This document shows positions 11,068-21,419 of a stretch of 64,000 bases of DNA, one piece after another. The translations under genes were made by a program, and so were the position numbers. Source of the DNA: Planomicrobium sp. Y74 (GTDB lineage Bacteria; Bacillota; Bacilli; Bacillales_A; Planococcaceae). The stretch's first letter is position 1. Each line of letters starts with the position of its first letter. The notes under the pieces were generated by a model that worked only from the letters and a program-made list of their open reading frames with translations, was not told the DNA's origin and did not search any database. The stretch spans positions 558,001 through 622,000 of the forward strand of contig NZ_RCWH01000001.1 in assembly GCF_003668635.1 (NCBI RefSeq), in the 5' to 3' direction.

Positions 11068-11167
11068 GCACGGTAAGAGTTATTTGCTTTCAAACGTCCC
11101 TTACCGTGCATAAGAGCATCATATAATTTTTCAACGATGAGCTAGCTAATGCCAGCCCATCGTTGAA
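11068..11167 (-). other. Two hairpins between appA and appB
   Basis: Inverted repeat one is GCACGGTAAG / CTTACCGTGC (11068-11077 and 11100-11109). Inverted repeat two is TTCAACGATG / CATCGTTGAA (11130-11139 and 11158-11167). Neither is followed by a T-run on the minus strand, so they are better read as RNA-protecting or processing hairpins than as terminators. Confidence 0.6.
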
Positions 11168-11182
11168 GGTTTCTTACCTGTA

Positions 11183-12925
11183 TTATTCTGTTACAAACCA
11201 TTCAGCAGGGTTGTTTTGACCAGATACGTCATACTCAACTCCGCCTACACGATTGTTCAAAGCAACGATTTCTTCAAGTTCAGCGATATAAAGCATTGGC
11301 AAATCTTCGTTTAGAATCTTCTGCCATTCAATGTACAGTTCAGCACGTTTCGCTTGATCTGTGCCAACGACTTCAATGTCAAGAGCGTCGTCAAGCAATT
11401 TGTCGGCTTCAGGATTGTTGTAACGCGGATAGTTCCAAAGCTGATCTGCTTTCCATAGACCTGAAGGATCCGGATCTGCTCCAGTTCCCCAGCCGCCAAA
11501 GAATGTTTCGATTGCTGGATCATCTTTTTCGATCATGTCATAGTACAAGTTAACTTCTACCATCTCAAGTTCTGATTGAAGTCCTACTTCCTCAAAATAT
11601 TGAGTGATTGCTTGTGCGCGTGACTCGAATGTAGGGTTTCCAGTAGCATAATGTGAGAATTTAACGATAAACTCATCACCATTTGGATCTTCACGGAAAC
11701 CATCTCCGTTTTGGTCTACATAACCCGCTTCATCAAGCAAAGTTTTCGCTTTTTCAGGGTCGTATTCATAAGTGTTCAATTCGCTGTTATCAGCAGCATT
11801 CCAGTGAGAGCTCGGTACTGGAGCGTTTACTACGTTTGCATAGCCGAAGAAGAATGCATCAACCCACTCTTGGCGGTTCAGTGCATACATCATCGCCTGG
11901 CGAAGCTGCTTGTCCTGATATTTAGGGTTTTCTTCTACGATCGTTTGAGAATCGTTGTCGAATTTACCAAGTTTGAATCCTACATAATAGTAAGACAGTC
12001 CAGGGTAAGTGATGATTTCAACATTTTCCAATGGTTCTACTTCTGGCCCAGAAACCGGCTGAAGGGAAAGCATGTCAACATCGCCATTTTGCAATGCACC
12101 AACAACAGAAGAGTTGTCGATAACGCGGACTACAATTTTGTCCAAGTTGACGTCGCCGTTCCAGTAATCTTCATTTTTAGAAAGTTCTACAGATTCACCA
12201 GCTACAATATTTTCAATTTTAAATGGCCCAATTCCGATTGGAGTGGAACGAACCCATTCAGATCCTGACATTTCAGCAACTGGCACGTCGCCCATTACTG
12301 ATTCAGGAAGTGCATATACCCAAAGGTTTGTTAAGTTGTTTACACGAGCTTGGTCGAAAGTGATTTTGATTTCATAATCACTTACAACTTCAATCCCTGA
12401 AATAGTGTCAGCTTCACCGTTACGGAAAGCTTCTGCTCCTTCAATTGTTTGAACGTTCGTGTAACGCGGACCATCATAATCTTTGTTTGCAATTGTTTCT
12501 AGTGCGAATACCCAGTCATTAACTGTCAGTTCTTCGCCGTTATGCCATTTAACGCCTTCTTTGAATGTGAAAGTAAAGACTTTATTGTCTTCAGTTTCCC
12601 ACGAAGCTACGTTAGGAATTGGTTCCAGGTTTTCGTTATAATCAATTAATGGTTCATCATAAAGATCAATTACTTCAGCATCCGTTGCGATACCGTAAAA
12701 AGCAGATGAGAATAATCCTTCTGGCGGAGCGTCAATACCGTACACCAAAGTTCCGCCTGCTTGGGGCTCTCCTTCAGCAGTGCCTTCCGTTTCTGTTTCT
12801 GTTTCTTCTTTTTTGTCTGCATCATCCGAGGACGACCCGCTATCATCTCCGCCACATGCTGCAAGGAACGCAGACAGGACAAGAATCAAAGCGAAAAGCC
12901 ATAATAACGATTTGTTCTTTTTCAT
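11183..12925 (-). CDS. appA: Peptide-binding lipoprotein AppA
   Basis: 580-residue extracellular binding protein (SBP_bac_5) of the App importer. The signal peptide ends in LAAC with lipidated Cys 24, followed by an acidic linker (about 27-50) and the binding domain (GGTLVYGIDAPPEGLFSSAFYG, WHNGEELTVNDWVFALE). The ATG at 12925 follows AGGGGGAAAATC; an earlier in-frame start would overlap appF and lacks a ribosome site. Sequence clearly differs from OppA, so the two importers likely prefer different peptides. Confidence 0.93.
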   Translation of the reverse strand: MKKNKSLLWLFALILVLSAFLAACGGDDSGSSSDDADKKEETETETEGTAEGEPQAGGTLVYGIDAPPEGLFSSAFYGIATDAEVIDLYDEPLIDYNENLEPIPNVASWETEDNKVFTFTFKEGVKWHNGEELTVNDWVFALETIANKDYDGPRYTNVQTIEGAEAFRNGEADTISGIEVVSDYEIKITFDQARVNNLTNLWVYALPESVMGDVPVAEMSGSEWVRSTPIGIGPFKIENIVAGESVELSKNEDYWNGDVNLDKIVVRVIDNSSVVGALQNGDVDMLSLQPVSGPEVEPLENVEIITYPGLSYYYVGFKLGKFDNDSQTIVEENPKYQDKQLRQAMMYALNRQEWVDAFFFGYANVVNAPVPSSHWNAADNSELNTYEYDPEKAKTLLDEAGYVDQNGDGFREDPNGDEFIVKFSHYATGNPTFESRAQAITQYFEEVGLQSELEMVEVNLYYDMIEKDDPAIETFFGGWGTGADPDPSGLWKADQLWNYPRYNNPEADKLLDDALDIEVVGTDQAKRAELYIEWQKILNEDLPMLYIAELEEIVALNNRVGGVEYDVSGQNNPAEWFVTE

Positions 12926-12950
12926 GATTTTCCCCCTACTGTTTTTTTGA

Positions 12951-13961
12951 TCAATACAAGACGCAGGCAACGTGATGGCCAGGCCGCACTTCTTTCAATG
13001 GAGGCTTTTCTTTTGAACAGACTTCCATTGCCATCGGGCAGCGCGTATGGAACGGGCAGCCGGTTGGCGGATTTTGCGGACTTGGAACATCTCCTTCAAG
13101 CACAATCCTTTCTTTCTTGATCGCCGTATTTGGTTCCGGGATCGCAGAAATCAGGGCTTGTGTATAAGGATGCAGCGGCTCCTTATATAAATCTCTATTT
13201 GAAGCAACCTCGACGAGATTGCCCAAATACATAACACCAATTCGATCGCTCATATGTTTTACGACGCTGAGATCATGCGCGATAAACAAGTAAGTGAGAT
13301 CGAACTCAATCTGCAATTCCTTAAGCAGATTCAAAACTTGCGACTGAACAGAAACATCCAGTGCCGAAACCGGCTCATCTGCCACAATCAATTTTGGATT
13401 CAACGCTAGTGCCCGGGCTATACCGATGCGTTGACGCTGGCCGCCTGAAAATTCATGGGCGTATTTATAATATGCCGCTTCCGGCAGTCCAACCTTGGAT
13501 AATAAAGATTTAATTTCCTGCTCCAACTCTTTCTTGTTGCGCTTCTCATAATTGAGAATCGGTTCAGCGATTATGTCGCCGACCATCTGCGTCGGATTGA
13601 GAGAAGCATATGGATCCTGGAAAACCATTTGGAAATCACGGCGGGCCTTTTGAAGCTTTGCTCCCGAAATTTTCGTGATTTCTTTTCCTTCAAAAAGTAT
13701 TTGGCCCTCTGTCGGTTTCAGCAGCCGGAGAATTGTTCTTCCGGTTGTCGACTTGCCGCATCCGGATTCACCAACAAGACCGAGTGTCTCGCCCTTACGG
13801 ATGGTGAATGAAACATCATCCACTGCTTTTACATGCCCAATGGTCCTTTTAAAAAAACCGCCTCTTACTGGATAGTAGGTTTTAAGGTTCTGGACTTCGA
13901 GAAGCACGTCCCGATTCTCTAGGCTGTCGATTCTGTCTTGTATAAAGTCTCTTGTTGTCAT
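12951..13961 (-). CDS. appF: Peptide ABC transporter ATPase AppF
   Basis: 336-residue ATPase with Walker [11 protein letters not shown]-loop [12 protein letters not shown], signature EFSGGQRQR and Walker [13 protein letters not shown]. The C-terminal oligo-HPY region has [15 protein letters not shown] and a later HHVAC, four cysteines with the spacing of the cluster described for Opp/Dpp ATPases. The start overlaps the appD stop by four bases (ATGA). appA follows after 25 bases. Confidence 0.94.
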   Translation of the reverse strand: MTTRDFIQDRIDSLENRDVLLEVQNLKTYYPVRGGFFKRTIGHVKAVDDVSFTIRKGETLGLVGESGCGKSTTGRTILRLLKPTEGQILFEGKEITKISGAKLQKARRDFQMVFQDPYASLNPTQMVGDIIAEPILNYEKRNKKELEQEIKSLLSKVGLPEAAYYKYAHEFSGGQRQRIGIARALALNPKLIVADEPVSALDVSVQSQVLNLLKELQIEFDLTYLFIAHDLSVVKHMSDRIGVMYLGNLVEVASNRDLYKEPLHPYTQALISAIPEPNTAIKKERIVLEGDVPSPQNPPTGCPFHTRCPMAMEVCSKEKPPLKEVRPGHHVACVLY

Positions 13962-15004
13962 GCCATGGACGCTCCTTCTCTATAAGGTTTTGTGCCTTCT
14001 GGCCAGCTCTCGTCATATAGCAGACACGCCGCTTCATGGTGCGCAGCTACTTCTCCGAGTCCAGGAGTCACTGTCAAACATTCGGGCATTGCTGATGGGC
14101 AGCGGTTCGCGAAGCGGCAGCCAACTTCAGGCATGTTCATTACTGAAGGCACCAGGCCATCTATCGTTGCCAGAACTTCAACATCTTCATCCATTCTCGG
14201 AATAGCCTTCATCAACAGGTCCGTATAAGGATGTTTCGGGTTATTAAACAGTTCATCAACTGTAGCTTTTTCCACAATTTTCCCTGCATACATGACTAGG
14301 ACTTCATCACAGATTTCGGCAACGACACCCAAATCGTGAGTGATTAAAATAATTGCCATATCATTCGCTTCCTGTATGCCTTTCAGCAAATCAAGGATCT
14401 GGGCCTGTACCGTTACATCGAGTGCGGTTGTCGGTTCATCTGCAATCAGAAGTTTCGGCTGGCAGGCAATGGCCATTGCGATCATAACCCGCTGTCTCAT
14501 TCCACCTGATAATTGGTGAGGATATTCATCGACAATTTTATCCGCGCGGGGTATGCCTACACTTTTCAGCAAGGATACTGAACGGAGGCGAGCCTCTTTT
14601 TTCGATATTTTTTCATGGTTCAGGATGACTTCTTCTATTTGATAACCAATAGTGAAAACCGGATTCAAAGACGTCATCGGTTCCTGAAAGATCATCGATA
14701 TATCTTTTCCGCGTATATTGTTCATTTTTTTATCAGATAGTTTGGAAATGTTCTCTCCTTCAAATTTCACTTCGCCACCGCGGATTTTTCCGATTCCAGT
14801 TGGCAATAGCTGCATAATTGACAGTGACATAACGCTTTTTCCGCAACCCGACTCTCCCACTACACCGACTATTTGCTTGCGTTTAACTTCAAACGACACT
14901 CCTTCAACAGCATTAAAGAAGTCGCCATCAATTTTAAAGCCGGTTTGGAGGTTCTCAACCTGCAAAAGCGGTGTCTGTGTAAATGATGTATTTTTAGCTG
15001 ACAT
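13958..15004 (-). CDS. appD: Peptide ABC transporter ATPase AppD
   Basis: 348-residue ATPase, first gene of appDFABC; this order is that of the B. subtilis app operon. Walker [11 protein letters not shown]-loop [11 protein letters not shown], signature LSGGMRQR and Walker [13 protein letters not shown] are intact. Four C-terminal cysteines ([19 protein letters not shown]) match a possible Fe-S site. The start follows GAGGTGTTCGC. The 233-base upstream gap is very AT-rich and holds a weak promoter candidate (TTGCTT, 17 bases, TAAACT); a CodY-like match there (11 of 15) is too weak to claim. Confidence 0.94.
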   Translation of the reverse strand: MSAKNTSFTQTPLLQVENLQTGFKIDGDFFNAVEGVSFEVKRKQIVGVVGESGCGKSVMSLSIMQLLPTGIGKIRGGEVKFEGENISKLSDKKMNNIRGKDISMIFQEPMTSLNPVFTIGYQIEEVILNHEKISKKEARLRSVSLLKSVGIPRADKIVDEYPHQLSGGMRQRVMIAMAIACQPKLLIADEPTTALDVTVQAQILDLLKGIQEANDMAIILITHDLGVVAEICDEVLVMYAGKIVEKATVDELFNNPKHPYTDLLMKAIPRMDEDVEVLATIDGLVPSVMNMPEVGCRFANRCPSAMPECLTVTPGLGEVAAHHEAACLLYDESWPEGTKPYREGASMA

Positions 15005-15197
15005 GCGAACACCTCAAAATTCTTTTTTTTCTGTTAATTCAACTTTTATAAAGTTTATTACAAAAACATTACATAAGCAATGTCTTTTTTGTAATTTAAA
15101 AAATTTTTTGTTAATTTAAAAACAGAAAAGGGAATATTTCCTTGTAAACATTGACTTTGACAAATTTATTTATTTGTTGGAAAGCAGTAAAAAGGCA

Positions 15198-15230
15198 TAA
15201 AAAAATGCCCTGCAATAAATTGCAGAGCAT
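15198..15230 (-). terminator. Terminator of fabH-fabF
   Basis: On the minus strand the stem ATGCtCTGCAA / TTGCAGgGCAT (15205-15230) is followed by seven T residues, just after the fabF stop. Confidence 0.85.
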
Positions 15231-15237
15231 CATTTAA

Positions 15238-16476
15238 CTATTCATATTTCTTAAATACCAGTGACGCGTTATGTCCACCAAAGCCTAAAGAGTTACTCAT
15301 GGCATAAGTGAAGTCCGCTTTTCTGGCTTCATTTGGAACATAATCCAAATCGCATTCCTCATCAGGTGTCCCGTAATTAGTAGTAGGTGGCATGATGCCT
15401 TCTTTCAGCGCCAGCGCAGTGAAAATGGCTTCTATCCCGCCGGCAGCACCAAGCAAATGACCAGTCATCGATTTCGTCGAACTCATACCAAGCTTGTAGG
15501 CGTGCTCTCCAAACACGGATTTAACCGCCATCGTCTCAAATAGATCGTTGTAAGGTGTGCTTGTGCCGTGGGCATTAATGTAACCGATCGACGTTTTATC
15601 AACGCCTCCATCAGCTAGTGCCTGGTCCATTGCACGGGCAGCACCTTCTCCTCCAGGAGCAGGTGCAGTAATATGATGCGCGTCTCCTGTTGAACCATAA
15701 CCGACAAGTTCCGCATAAATCTTAGCTCCGCGCGATTTTGCGTGCTCATATTCTTCGAGAATTACAATTCCCGCTCCTTCACCAATAACAAAGCCATCTC
15801 GATTTTTATCAAATGGCCTTGATGCAGTATTCACATCTGTGTTAGTTGTCAAAGCCGTATTTGCAGTAAACCCTGCAACTGATAATTGTGTGATCGGCGC
15901 TTCTGCTCCGCCTGAAATCATTGCATCCGCATCACCGCGCTGAATTACACGGAACGCGTCTCCGATCGAGTTGGTTCCGGAAGCACAGGCTGTCACCGAA
16001 CAGGAATTGATGCCTTTTGCCCCAAAATAGATCGACACTTGTCCCGAAGCCATGTCCGGAATAATCATCGGAATCAAAAATGGGCTGATCCGGCGTACGC
16101 CTCTTGTATTTAAAACGTTCATCTGATTTTCAATAGTTTCCATACCTCCGATGCCTGAACCGATCCAGACACCCGTGCGCAATGCCGTTTTTTCATCGAG
16201 TTCCATACCGGAATCCTTCATCGCCATAATGGACGCTGCAAGTGCATAATGTGTAAAGCGATCCATTTTTCTGGCTTCTTTTTTCTCAATGTAATCTTCT
16301 ATAGAAAAATCTTTTACTTCAGCAGCAATTTTGGCACTGTAATCATCAGGATTCAGTCTGGTCAACGGACCGACGCCTGACTTTCCTTCTTTTATAGCTT
16401 CCCATGTTGTTTCAATATTATTGCCAAGCGGTGTAACCGCTCCTATTCCCGTTATAACTACACGACGATTCGCCAT
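15238..16476 (-). CDS. fabF: 3-oxoacyl-ACP synthase II (FabF)
   Basis: Elongating beta-ketoacyl-ACP synthase of type II fatty acid synthesis, 412 residues. The catalytic triad is visible as Cys 164 in [12 protein letters not shown], His in [12 protein letters not shown] and His in [11 protein letters not shown]. The ATG at 16476 follows AAAGGACAGATCAGA; a longer in-frame version would overlap fabH and add 20 non-homologous residues. It lies 26 bases after fabH and shares its FapR-controlled promoter. Confidence 0.97.
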   Translation of the reverse strand: MANRRVVITGIGAVTPLGNNIETTWEAIKEGKSGVGPLTRLNPDDYSAKIAAEVKDFSIEDYIEKKEARKMDRFTHYALAASIMAMKDSGMELDEKTALRTGVWIGSGIGGMETIENQMNVLNTRGVRRISPFLIPMIIPDMASGQVSIYFGAKGINSCSVTACASGTNSIGDAFRVIQRGDADAMISGGAEAPITQLSVAGFTANTALTTNTDVNTASRPFDKNRDGFVIGEGAGIVILEEYEHAKSRGAKIYAELVGYGSTGDAHHITAPAPGGEGAARAMDQALADGGVDKTSIGYINAHGTSTPYNDLFETMAVKSVFGEHAYKLGMSSTKSMTGHLLGAAGGIEAIFTALALKEGIMPPTTNYGTPDEECDLDYVPNEARKADFTYAMSNSLGFGGHNASLVFKKYE

Positions 16477-16502
16477 TCTGATCTGTCCTTTCGCATTCCT
16501 GA

Positions 16503-17435
16503 TTATTTGCCCCATCGCATCGCAATGGCGCCCCAAGTCAATCCTCCGCCAAATCCGACCATCACTATCACATCATCATCATTGATCCTTCCCTCTTCCA
16601 CGTCTTCGACAAGTGAAATCGGTATGGAAGCCGCTGAGGTATTGCCGTATTTATGAACTGTTTTGGACATTTTTTCAACAGGCAATTCCAAACGCTGCCT
16701 GGAGGCTTCCATAATCCGGATATTTGCCTGATGAGGTATTAAAAAATCGACATCTTCTTTAACAAGACCAGCTTTTTCGATAACATTTACTGCTGATTCA
16801 CCCATTTGGCGTACTGCAAATTTGAAAACTTCCCGTCCGTTCATGACGAGGTAATCATCCTGACACAAATGTTTACCGCCGCTTCCATCAGCACCAAGCT
16901 CAAACGACAGGATGCCCCGGCCTTCAGAGACTTTACCGATAACTGCCGCTCCGGCACCATCACCGAAAAGAACGGCTGTATTCCGGTCTTCCCAATTTGT
17001 GATTTTAGAAAGTTTTTCCACGCCAACCACAAGTACATATTTATAAACATCTGAATCGATGAATTGTTTAGCTGTTACTACACCGTACATAAATCCGGCA
17101 CACGCTGCAGATATATCCATTGCTGCTGCATTGACCGCTCCAATTTCCTGTTGGATTACACATGACATGGAAGGAAACGGCTGATCCCCTGTAACAGTCG
17201 CCACCAGTATCAGTCCGATTTCTGTTGGGTCGATTCCAGCATCATCTATCGCCTTTTGTGCGGCTTCCCGAGCCATATGGGATGTATCCTGCTCGTCTCC
17301 GGCAATGCGGCGCTCTTCAATTCCCGTCATTGTGCGGATCCATTCGTCAGACGTATCCATACGCTGCTCCAATTCGAAATTCGTTAATTTCGTTTTAGGT
17401 AAACAACGGCCAATTCCTAATATGCCAGCATTCAT
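16503..17435 (-). CDS. fabH: 3-oxoacyl-ACP synthase III (FabH)
   Basis: Initiating condensing enzyme that joins an acyl-CoA primer to malonyl-ACP, 310 residues. Catalytic Cys 112 (ISAACAGF), His 235 (IPHQANIR) and Asn 265 (KYGNTSAAS) are all present. In Bacillales this enzyme accepts branched primers and so sets the branched-chain lipid profile. The start follows GAGGGAATTAAA. It is first in fabH-fabF, in the same neighbourhood of app genes as in B. subtilis. Confidence 0.97.
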   Translation of the reverse strand: MNAGILGIGRCLPKTKLTNFELEQRMDTSDEWIRTMTGIEERRIAGDEQDTSHMAREAAQKAIDDAGIDPTEIGLILVATVTGDQPFPSMSCVIQQEIGAVNAAAMDISAACAGFMYGVVTAKQFIDSDVYKYVLVVGVEKLSKITNWEDRNTAVLFGDGAGAAVIGKVSEGRGILSFELGADGSGGKHLCQDDYLVMNGREVFKFAVRQMGESAVNVIEKAGLVKEDVDFLIPHQANIRIMEASRQRLELPVEKMSKTVHKYGNTSAASIPISLVEDVEEGRINDDDVIVMVGFGGGLTWGAIAMRWGK

Positions 17436-17468
17436 TTTAATTCCCTCATTTCAACTTGCTTTAAATGT

Positions 17469-17485
17469 TTAGTACCTGGTATTAA
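17469..17485. promoter_or_regulatory. FapR operator of fabH-fabF
   Basis: TTAGTACCTGGTATTAA differs from the FapR consensus TTAGTACCTRNTACTAA at one position. It starts at the edge of the predicted -10 box, where FapR would block initiation until malonyl-CoA releases it. Confidence 0.88.
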
Positions 17486-17513
17486 TAATACGTCATTGAT
17501 TCGACTTTTTCAA
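17485..17513 (-). promoter_or_regulatory. Predicted SigA promoter of fabH-fabF
   Basis: On the minus strand TTGAAA (17508-17513), a 17-base spacer and TATTAT (17485-17490), directly adjoining the FapR box. Confidence 0.75.
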
Positions 17514-17622
17514 GTGACCGACATATTTCAGACAAAATCTTTTAAGAATGAAGAAACTTTCTTTCTGGAAAGCGGAAGCTATGCTATTATTAAGCTAGAC
17601 ATTTTATGCAGAGGTGAAACAG

Positions 17623-17808
17623 ATGCAATTTATCGGAACTTTATTCTGGTCAGCTTTATTGATCACAACACTAAACTACGTTGTCAGTGCTGTTCAGAAC
17701 GTAGACTTTAACTTTATGTCGGGAATCTACATGTCACTTGTTGTTTCCGTGCTAATTTTCATCATTGGTTCAATCATTCCTGAATCACCAGCTCCAGAAA
17801 AACATTAA
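17623..17808 (+). CDS. yjzD: YjzD-like small membrane protein (DUF2929)
   Basis: 61 residues with two predicted membrane spans (about 3-21 and 32-52), ending in a Pro/Glu-rich tail. Size and sequence (MQFIGTLFWSALL, NYVVSAV) fit the DUF2929 / YjzD family, which in B. subtilis lies in the same part of the chromosome, upstream of fabHA. The ATG at 17623 has GAGGTG six bases upstream; the GTG inside that ribosome site is a less likely start. It is divergent from fabH. Function unknown. Confidence 0.75.
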   Translation: MQFIGTLFWSALLITTLNYVVSAVQNVDFNFMSGIYMSLVVSVLIFIIGSIIPESPAPEKH

Positions 17809-17809
17809 T

Positions 17810-17850
17810 AAAAAAGAAGCGCAGGCCGACATGGCCTACGCTTCTTTTTT
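17810..17850. terminator. Bidirectional terminator between yjzD and clpB
   Basis: AAAAAAGAAGCGcAGGCC pairs with GGCCTaCGCTTCTTTTTT around a five-base loop, with U-tracts on both strands. It overlaps the 3' end of clpB. Confidence 0.9.
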
Positions 17851-19980
17851 CATTATTTTCATTTGATTGTCTTCGCCCATCTCCAAAAAGAGTGTGGTAT
17901 GTGGCATAATATCGCCTTTGATCAATTCACGGGCAATTTTTGTTTCAATCTCACGCTGGATAAACCTTTTCAGCGGTCTTGCTCCGAATAACGGATCAGT
18001 TCCCGCCTCCAAAACGTAATTGATGACTGAATCATCAACTTCGAGTGCAATTTCCTGCTGCTTTAGCCGCTCAGCCAGCTCGTTTATCATTTTCTTGGCA
18101 ATGTGATAGAAATGGCTGTTATCCAATGCATGGAAAATTACAATGTCATCTATTCGGTTTAAAAGCTCGGGCTTGAAGTGTTTACGCAGCTCCATCATGA
18201 CGATATCCTCAATTTCATGTTCTTCGTCGTTGGCTTGAATATGGGATGATCCAATATTCGAGGTCATAATGACTACTGTATTCGAGAAGTTGACAAGACG
18301 TCCCTGGCTGTCCGTAATGCGCCCATCATCCAGAATCTGCAAAAGTATATTCGCCACATCGGGATGCGCTTTTTCGATTTCGTCCAACAGCACAACCGAA
18401 TACGGGTTTCTTCTGACCGCTTCTGTCAATTGTCCGCCTTCCTCGTAACCGATATAGCCTGGAGGAGCGCCCACCAAACGGGATACGCTGTGTTTCTCCA
18501 TGTACTCCGACATATCGATTCGGATAAAGTGATCTTCCGAGTCAAACAGGTTCGCCGCCAGAGACTTGGCCAATTCAGTCTTTCCGACTCCGGTCGGACC
18601 GAGGAATATAAACGAACCAATCGGTTTTCTTTCATCTTTTATCCCTGCACGTGCTCGCCAAACCGCTTCGGTCACAAGTGCAACCGCTTTGTCCTGGCCG
18701 ATGACTCTTTCTTTAAGCGTTTCATCCAGACGCAACAGTTTTTCGCGCTCACCTTCCACGAGTTTCGTAACCGGGATTCCTGTCCAACGGGCAACGATGC
18801 CAGCGATTTCTTCTTCCGTCACTTCTTCACGCAGGAGTCTTTCAGCACCTCCGGCAGCCAAATCAGCTTCAAGAACGGCCAACTCTTTTTCAAGTTCCGG
18901 AATCTGTCCGTGCCGCAGCACGGCAGCAGCATTTAAATCATAATTATTTTCGGCTTCTTCCAGCTTGCGCCGCAATTGATCAAGCTGCTCCCGTTTTCCC
19001 TGAATTTTTTGCAGCGATTCTTTTTCTTCTATCCACTGATTTTTCATGTCGGAAGATGAATCTTTTAATTCCTTGATTTCTTCGCGCAGCGTTTCCAAAC
19101 GCGTTTTGCTCGCGGCGTCTTTTTCTTTCATCAAAGCCTGTTCTTCAATTTCCAATTGCATCAGCCGGCGAGTCACCTGGTCAAGTTCCTGCGGCATTGA
19201 ATCGATTTCTGTGCGTATCATTGCACATGCTTCATCGATCAAGTCAATCGCTTTGTCCGGCAGAAAACGCTCAGTGATATAACGATCCGACATCGCAGCC
19301 GCTGCGACAATCGCACGGTCATGAATGCGCACAGCATGATGCAGCTCAAACCGTTCTTTTAATCCGCGCAAAATCGAAACCGTATCTTCGACAGAAGGCT
19401 CACGCACCAGCACCTGTTGGAAGCGTCTTTCGAGAGCGGGATCTTTTTCGATGTTCATGCGGTATTCATCAAGTGTTGTGGCACCTATGCAATATAACTC
19501 TCCACGGGCAAGCATCGGCTTCAGCATATTGCCGGCATCCATTGCCCCTTCTGTTTTACCTGCACCCACGATTGTATGGATTTCATCAATAAATAAAATG
19601 ATTTGTCCATCACTGTCTTTGACTTGTTTTAGCACGGCCTTCAGCCGTTCCTCGAATTCTCCGCGATATTTGGCTCCTGCTATCAGTGCACTCATGTCGA
19701 GTTCATATATGACACGATCCTTTAAGCCTTCAGGAACATCATTCCGGACGATTCTTTGCGCCAGACCTTCGACAATTGCTGTTTTACCAACACCTGGTTC
19801 TCCGATTAAGACCGGGTTATTTTTCGTTTTGCGGGACAGAATACGGATTACATTGCGGATTTCCTCGTCCCGGCCGATGACCGGATCCGCTTTTCCGGAT
19901 TGTGCCTGTTCCACCATATTGCGTCCGAATTGTTCCAAAGGCGACTTTTGTTCTTCATTATTAGCAGCAAATTGAACCAT
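17836..19980 (-). CDS. clpB: ClpB-type disaggregase lacking the N-terminal domain
   Basis: Hexameric AAA+ chaperone that, with DnaK, extracts proteins from aggregates. In 714 residues it has AAA-1 (Walker [10 protein letters not shown] 60-68, IDEIHT 131-136, pore loop AKYRGEFE), a long ClpB-type coiled-coil middle domain (about 262-380) and AAA-2 (Walker [10 protein letters not shown] 461-469, pore region [11 protein letters not shown]). Full-length ClpB is near 860; the missing part is the roughly 150-residue Clp_N domain. The truncation is not a start-call error: AAAGGGGGATTAAT precedes the ATG, and the CtsR box and promoter lie immediately upstream. I see no VGF-type loop for ClpP, so it is a chaperone and not a protease subunit. 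Confidence 0.93.
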   Translation of the reverse strand: MVQFAANNEEQKSPLEQFGRNMVEQAQSGKADPVIGRDEEIRNVIRILSRKTKNNPVLIGEPGVGKTAIVEGLAQRIVRNDVPEGLKDRVIYELDMSALIAGAKYRGEFEERLKAVLKQVKDSDGQIILFIDEIHTIVGAGKTEGAMDAGNMLKPMLARGELYCIGATTLDEYRMNIEKDPALERRFQQVLVREPSVEDTVSILRGLKERFELHHAVRIHDRAIVAAAAMSDRYITERFLPDKAIDLIDEACAMIRTEIDSMPQELDQVTRRLMQLEIEEQALMKEKDAASKTRLETLREEIKELKDSSSDMKNQWIEEKESLQKIQGKREQLDQLRRKLEEAENNYDLNAAAVLRHGQIPELEKELAVLEADLAAGGAERLLREEVTEEEIAGIVARWTGIPVTKLVEGEREKLLRLDETLKERVIGQDKAVALVTEAVWRARAGIKDERKPIGSFIFLGPTGVGKTELAKSLAANLFDSEDHFIRIDMSEYMEKHSVSRLVGAPPGYIGYEEGGQLTEAVRRNPYSVVLLDEIEKAHPDVANILLQILDDGRITDSQGRLVNFSNTVVIMTSNIGSSHIQANDEEHEIEDIVMMELRKHFKPELLNRIDDIVIFHALDNSHFYHIAKKMINELAERLKQQEIALEVDDSVINYVLEAGTDPLFGARPLKRFIQREIETKIARELIKGDIMPHTTLFLEMGEDNQMKIMKKEA

Positions 19981-20000
19981 ATTAATCCCCCTTTAAATAA

Positions 20001-20017
20001 TTTGACCTTCTTTGACT
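20001..20017. promoter_or_regulatory. CtsR operator of clpB
   Basis: On the minus strand AGTCAAAGAAGGTCAAA matches the CtsR consensus RGTCAAANANRGTCAAA at every position. It lies between the promoter and the clpB ribosome site, so clpB belongs to the heat-shock CtsR regulon. Confidence 0.93.
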
Positions 20018-20023
20018 AATTAT

Positions 20024-20052
20024 ATTATAGGAAATTCCCTGCAGGTATGCAA
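20024..20052 (-). promoter_or_regulatory. Predicted SigA promoter of clpB
   Basis: TTGCAT (20047-20052), a 17-base spacer and a perfect TATAAT (20024-20029) on the minus strand, just upstream of the CtsR box. Confidence 0.8.
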
Positions 20053-20066
20053 CTTTCTGCACCCAT

Positions 20067-20104
20067 AAAAAAACCTTTTCGGAATAGCTATTCCGAAAAG
20101 GTTT
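20067..20104 (-). terminator. Terminator of yitW
   Basis: AAACCTTTTCGGAATA and TATTCCGAAAAGGTTT (20071-20104) form a near-perfect palindrome followed by T residues on the minus strand. It separates yitW from the clpB promoter. Confidence 0.88.
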
Positions 20105-20113
20105 CTATACTGC

Positions 20114-20422
20114 TTATCTTACGCCAAGCGCCATTTTTGCGTATCTTGACATATGTTCTTTGCCCCATACCGGCTGCCAGACGATTTTTACATCGACTTC
20201 TTCGACTTCCGGCAATTCATACAAAGCTTGTTTGACCATTTGAACAATTTGAGGTCCCATTGGACAACCCATTGAAGTTAAAGTCATTGTGACCACTGCA
20301 AATCCGTCTTCTGATAACTCAACATCATATACAAGGCCCAAGTTTACAATATCAACACCCAGTTCCGGGTCAATTACAGTCTCGAGTGCTCCCATCATGC
20401 TGTCTTTCATCTCTTGATCCAT
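20114..20422 (-). CDS. yitW: MIP18-family (DUF59) Fe-S assembly protein YitW
   Basis: 102 residues, one MIP18/DUF59 domain, with the family hallmarks DPELGVDIVNLGLVYDV and the reactive cysteine 53 in TSMGCPMGP. Such proteins (SufT, PaaD and relatives) help insert or deliver iron-sulfur clusters. The ATG at 20422 follows AAGGAGGGATTGTC. It is next to yitV and yitU, as in B. subtilis. The exact client is not known. Confidence 0.9.
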   Translation of the reverse strand: MDQEMKDSMMGALETVIDPELGVDIVNLGLVYDVELSEDGFAVVTMTLTSMGCPMGPQIVQMVKQALYELPEVEEVDVKIVWQPVWGKEHMSRYAKMALGVR

Positions 20423-20488
20423 GACAATCCCTCCTTTTTCTATTAAACCCATCTTAACAAATTTCAGGATAGAATGAAATCGACAAGC

Positions 20489-21256
20489 TTATGTCTTTAT
20501 ATGTTCGGCCAGCCATTCAGTCGCCGCAAGCATTCCAGGACGGCTTACTGCATGGCCTGTCTCTTTTTCACGCAGAAACTGCAGCCTGTCCTTCGCTTCA
20601 CCGTAAGACAGCTTTAATTTTTTATAAAAATCATAAGTTGGTCCGAACGGCACGATCACGTCCTGTTCTCCGTGCCAGAAAAACAGCGGGCGCTCTTTGA
20701 AAGCAGCCATTTTTTTCGTTCCATCGAATTGCCCAAGCGTCGTCAGCATATTGGCGCGCTCTTCTTCCGTAACCGGCAAAGTGAAACCGCGCGATTCAAA
20801 TTGGGACATCTGTGCATTTGCCAGCTCGACATAATTTGCTGCTCCCATCATAATAGCAGCCGCCGGTATCCATGGATATACTGTCAAAGCCCCGAGAGTT
20901 GTAATCCCTCCCATAGAAGTCCCTGCCAAAGCAGGTTCTCCTTCCACCAATTGTTTTTCTGTCGCAATTTTATGTATCAGCCCTACTTCTTCTATAGAAG
21001 TCAAAACAATTTCCCAAAACCTTAAACTCAGCTGAATTGCATCCTGGTCTTCTTCCCTTTCGCCATGAAGATGGGCATCAGGCAATAAAACACGGATGCC
21101 TTTATCCGCCAGCTGGTAAGCATAATGGAGATTATGTTCTTTTGCACTCATATGGCCATGTAAAAAAACGACCGTTGGAAGCTTTTTCTCTGCAGCATCA
21201 TCTGGAGTGACATGCAGCAACGGAATGCCTTCCCATATTTCCTGAATAATTTTCAC
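20489..21256 (-). CDS. yitV: Alpha/beta hydrolase, YitV family esterase
   Basis: 255 residues, alpha/beta-hydrolase fold. The oxyanion region is FLHGHMSAKE (31-40), the nucleophile elbow GTSMGG has Ser 114, and the acid and base are likely Asp in GEQDVIVPF and His in ETGHAVSRPG. The start is GTG at 21256, preceded by AAAGGAGGTAAGCGGCAA; upstream in-frame ATGs lack a ribosome site and add non-homologous residues. The length equals that expected for YitV. Substrate unknown. Confidence 0.88.
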   Translation of the reverse strand: MKIIQEIWEGIPLLHVTPDDAAEKKLPTVVFLHGHMSAKEHNLHYAYQLADKGIRVLLPDAHLHGEREEDQDAIQLSLRFWEIVLTSIEEVGLIHKIATEKQLVEGEPALAGTSMGGITTLGALTVYPWIPAAAIMMGAANYVELANAQMSQFESRGFTLPVTEEERANMLTTLGQFDGTKKMAAFKERPLFFWHGEQDVIVPFGPTYDFYKKLKLSYGEAKDRLQFLREKETGHAVSRPGMLAATEWLAEHIKT

Positions 21257-21419
21257 TTGCCGCTTACCTCCTTTTTGTTTAATCCTACCAATATTCGAAC
21301 CTTTTTTCATATAATATGTATCCATTTACGAATTTATTGAATTGCTTGAACTCAAGATTTTTTGACTAACCCTTCTCATTATCGCTAAACTGTATATATA
21401 TAGAAAGGAGCCGTTTTAC

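Noticed and set aside
15005..15197. A CodY box before appD
   Set aside because: The best match has four mismatches to the 15-base consensus in a very AT-rich stretch, which is expected by chance.
18364..18936. A 190-codon open frame on the plus strand within clpB
   Set aside because: It is the antisense shadow of the conserved AAA-2 and middle domain.
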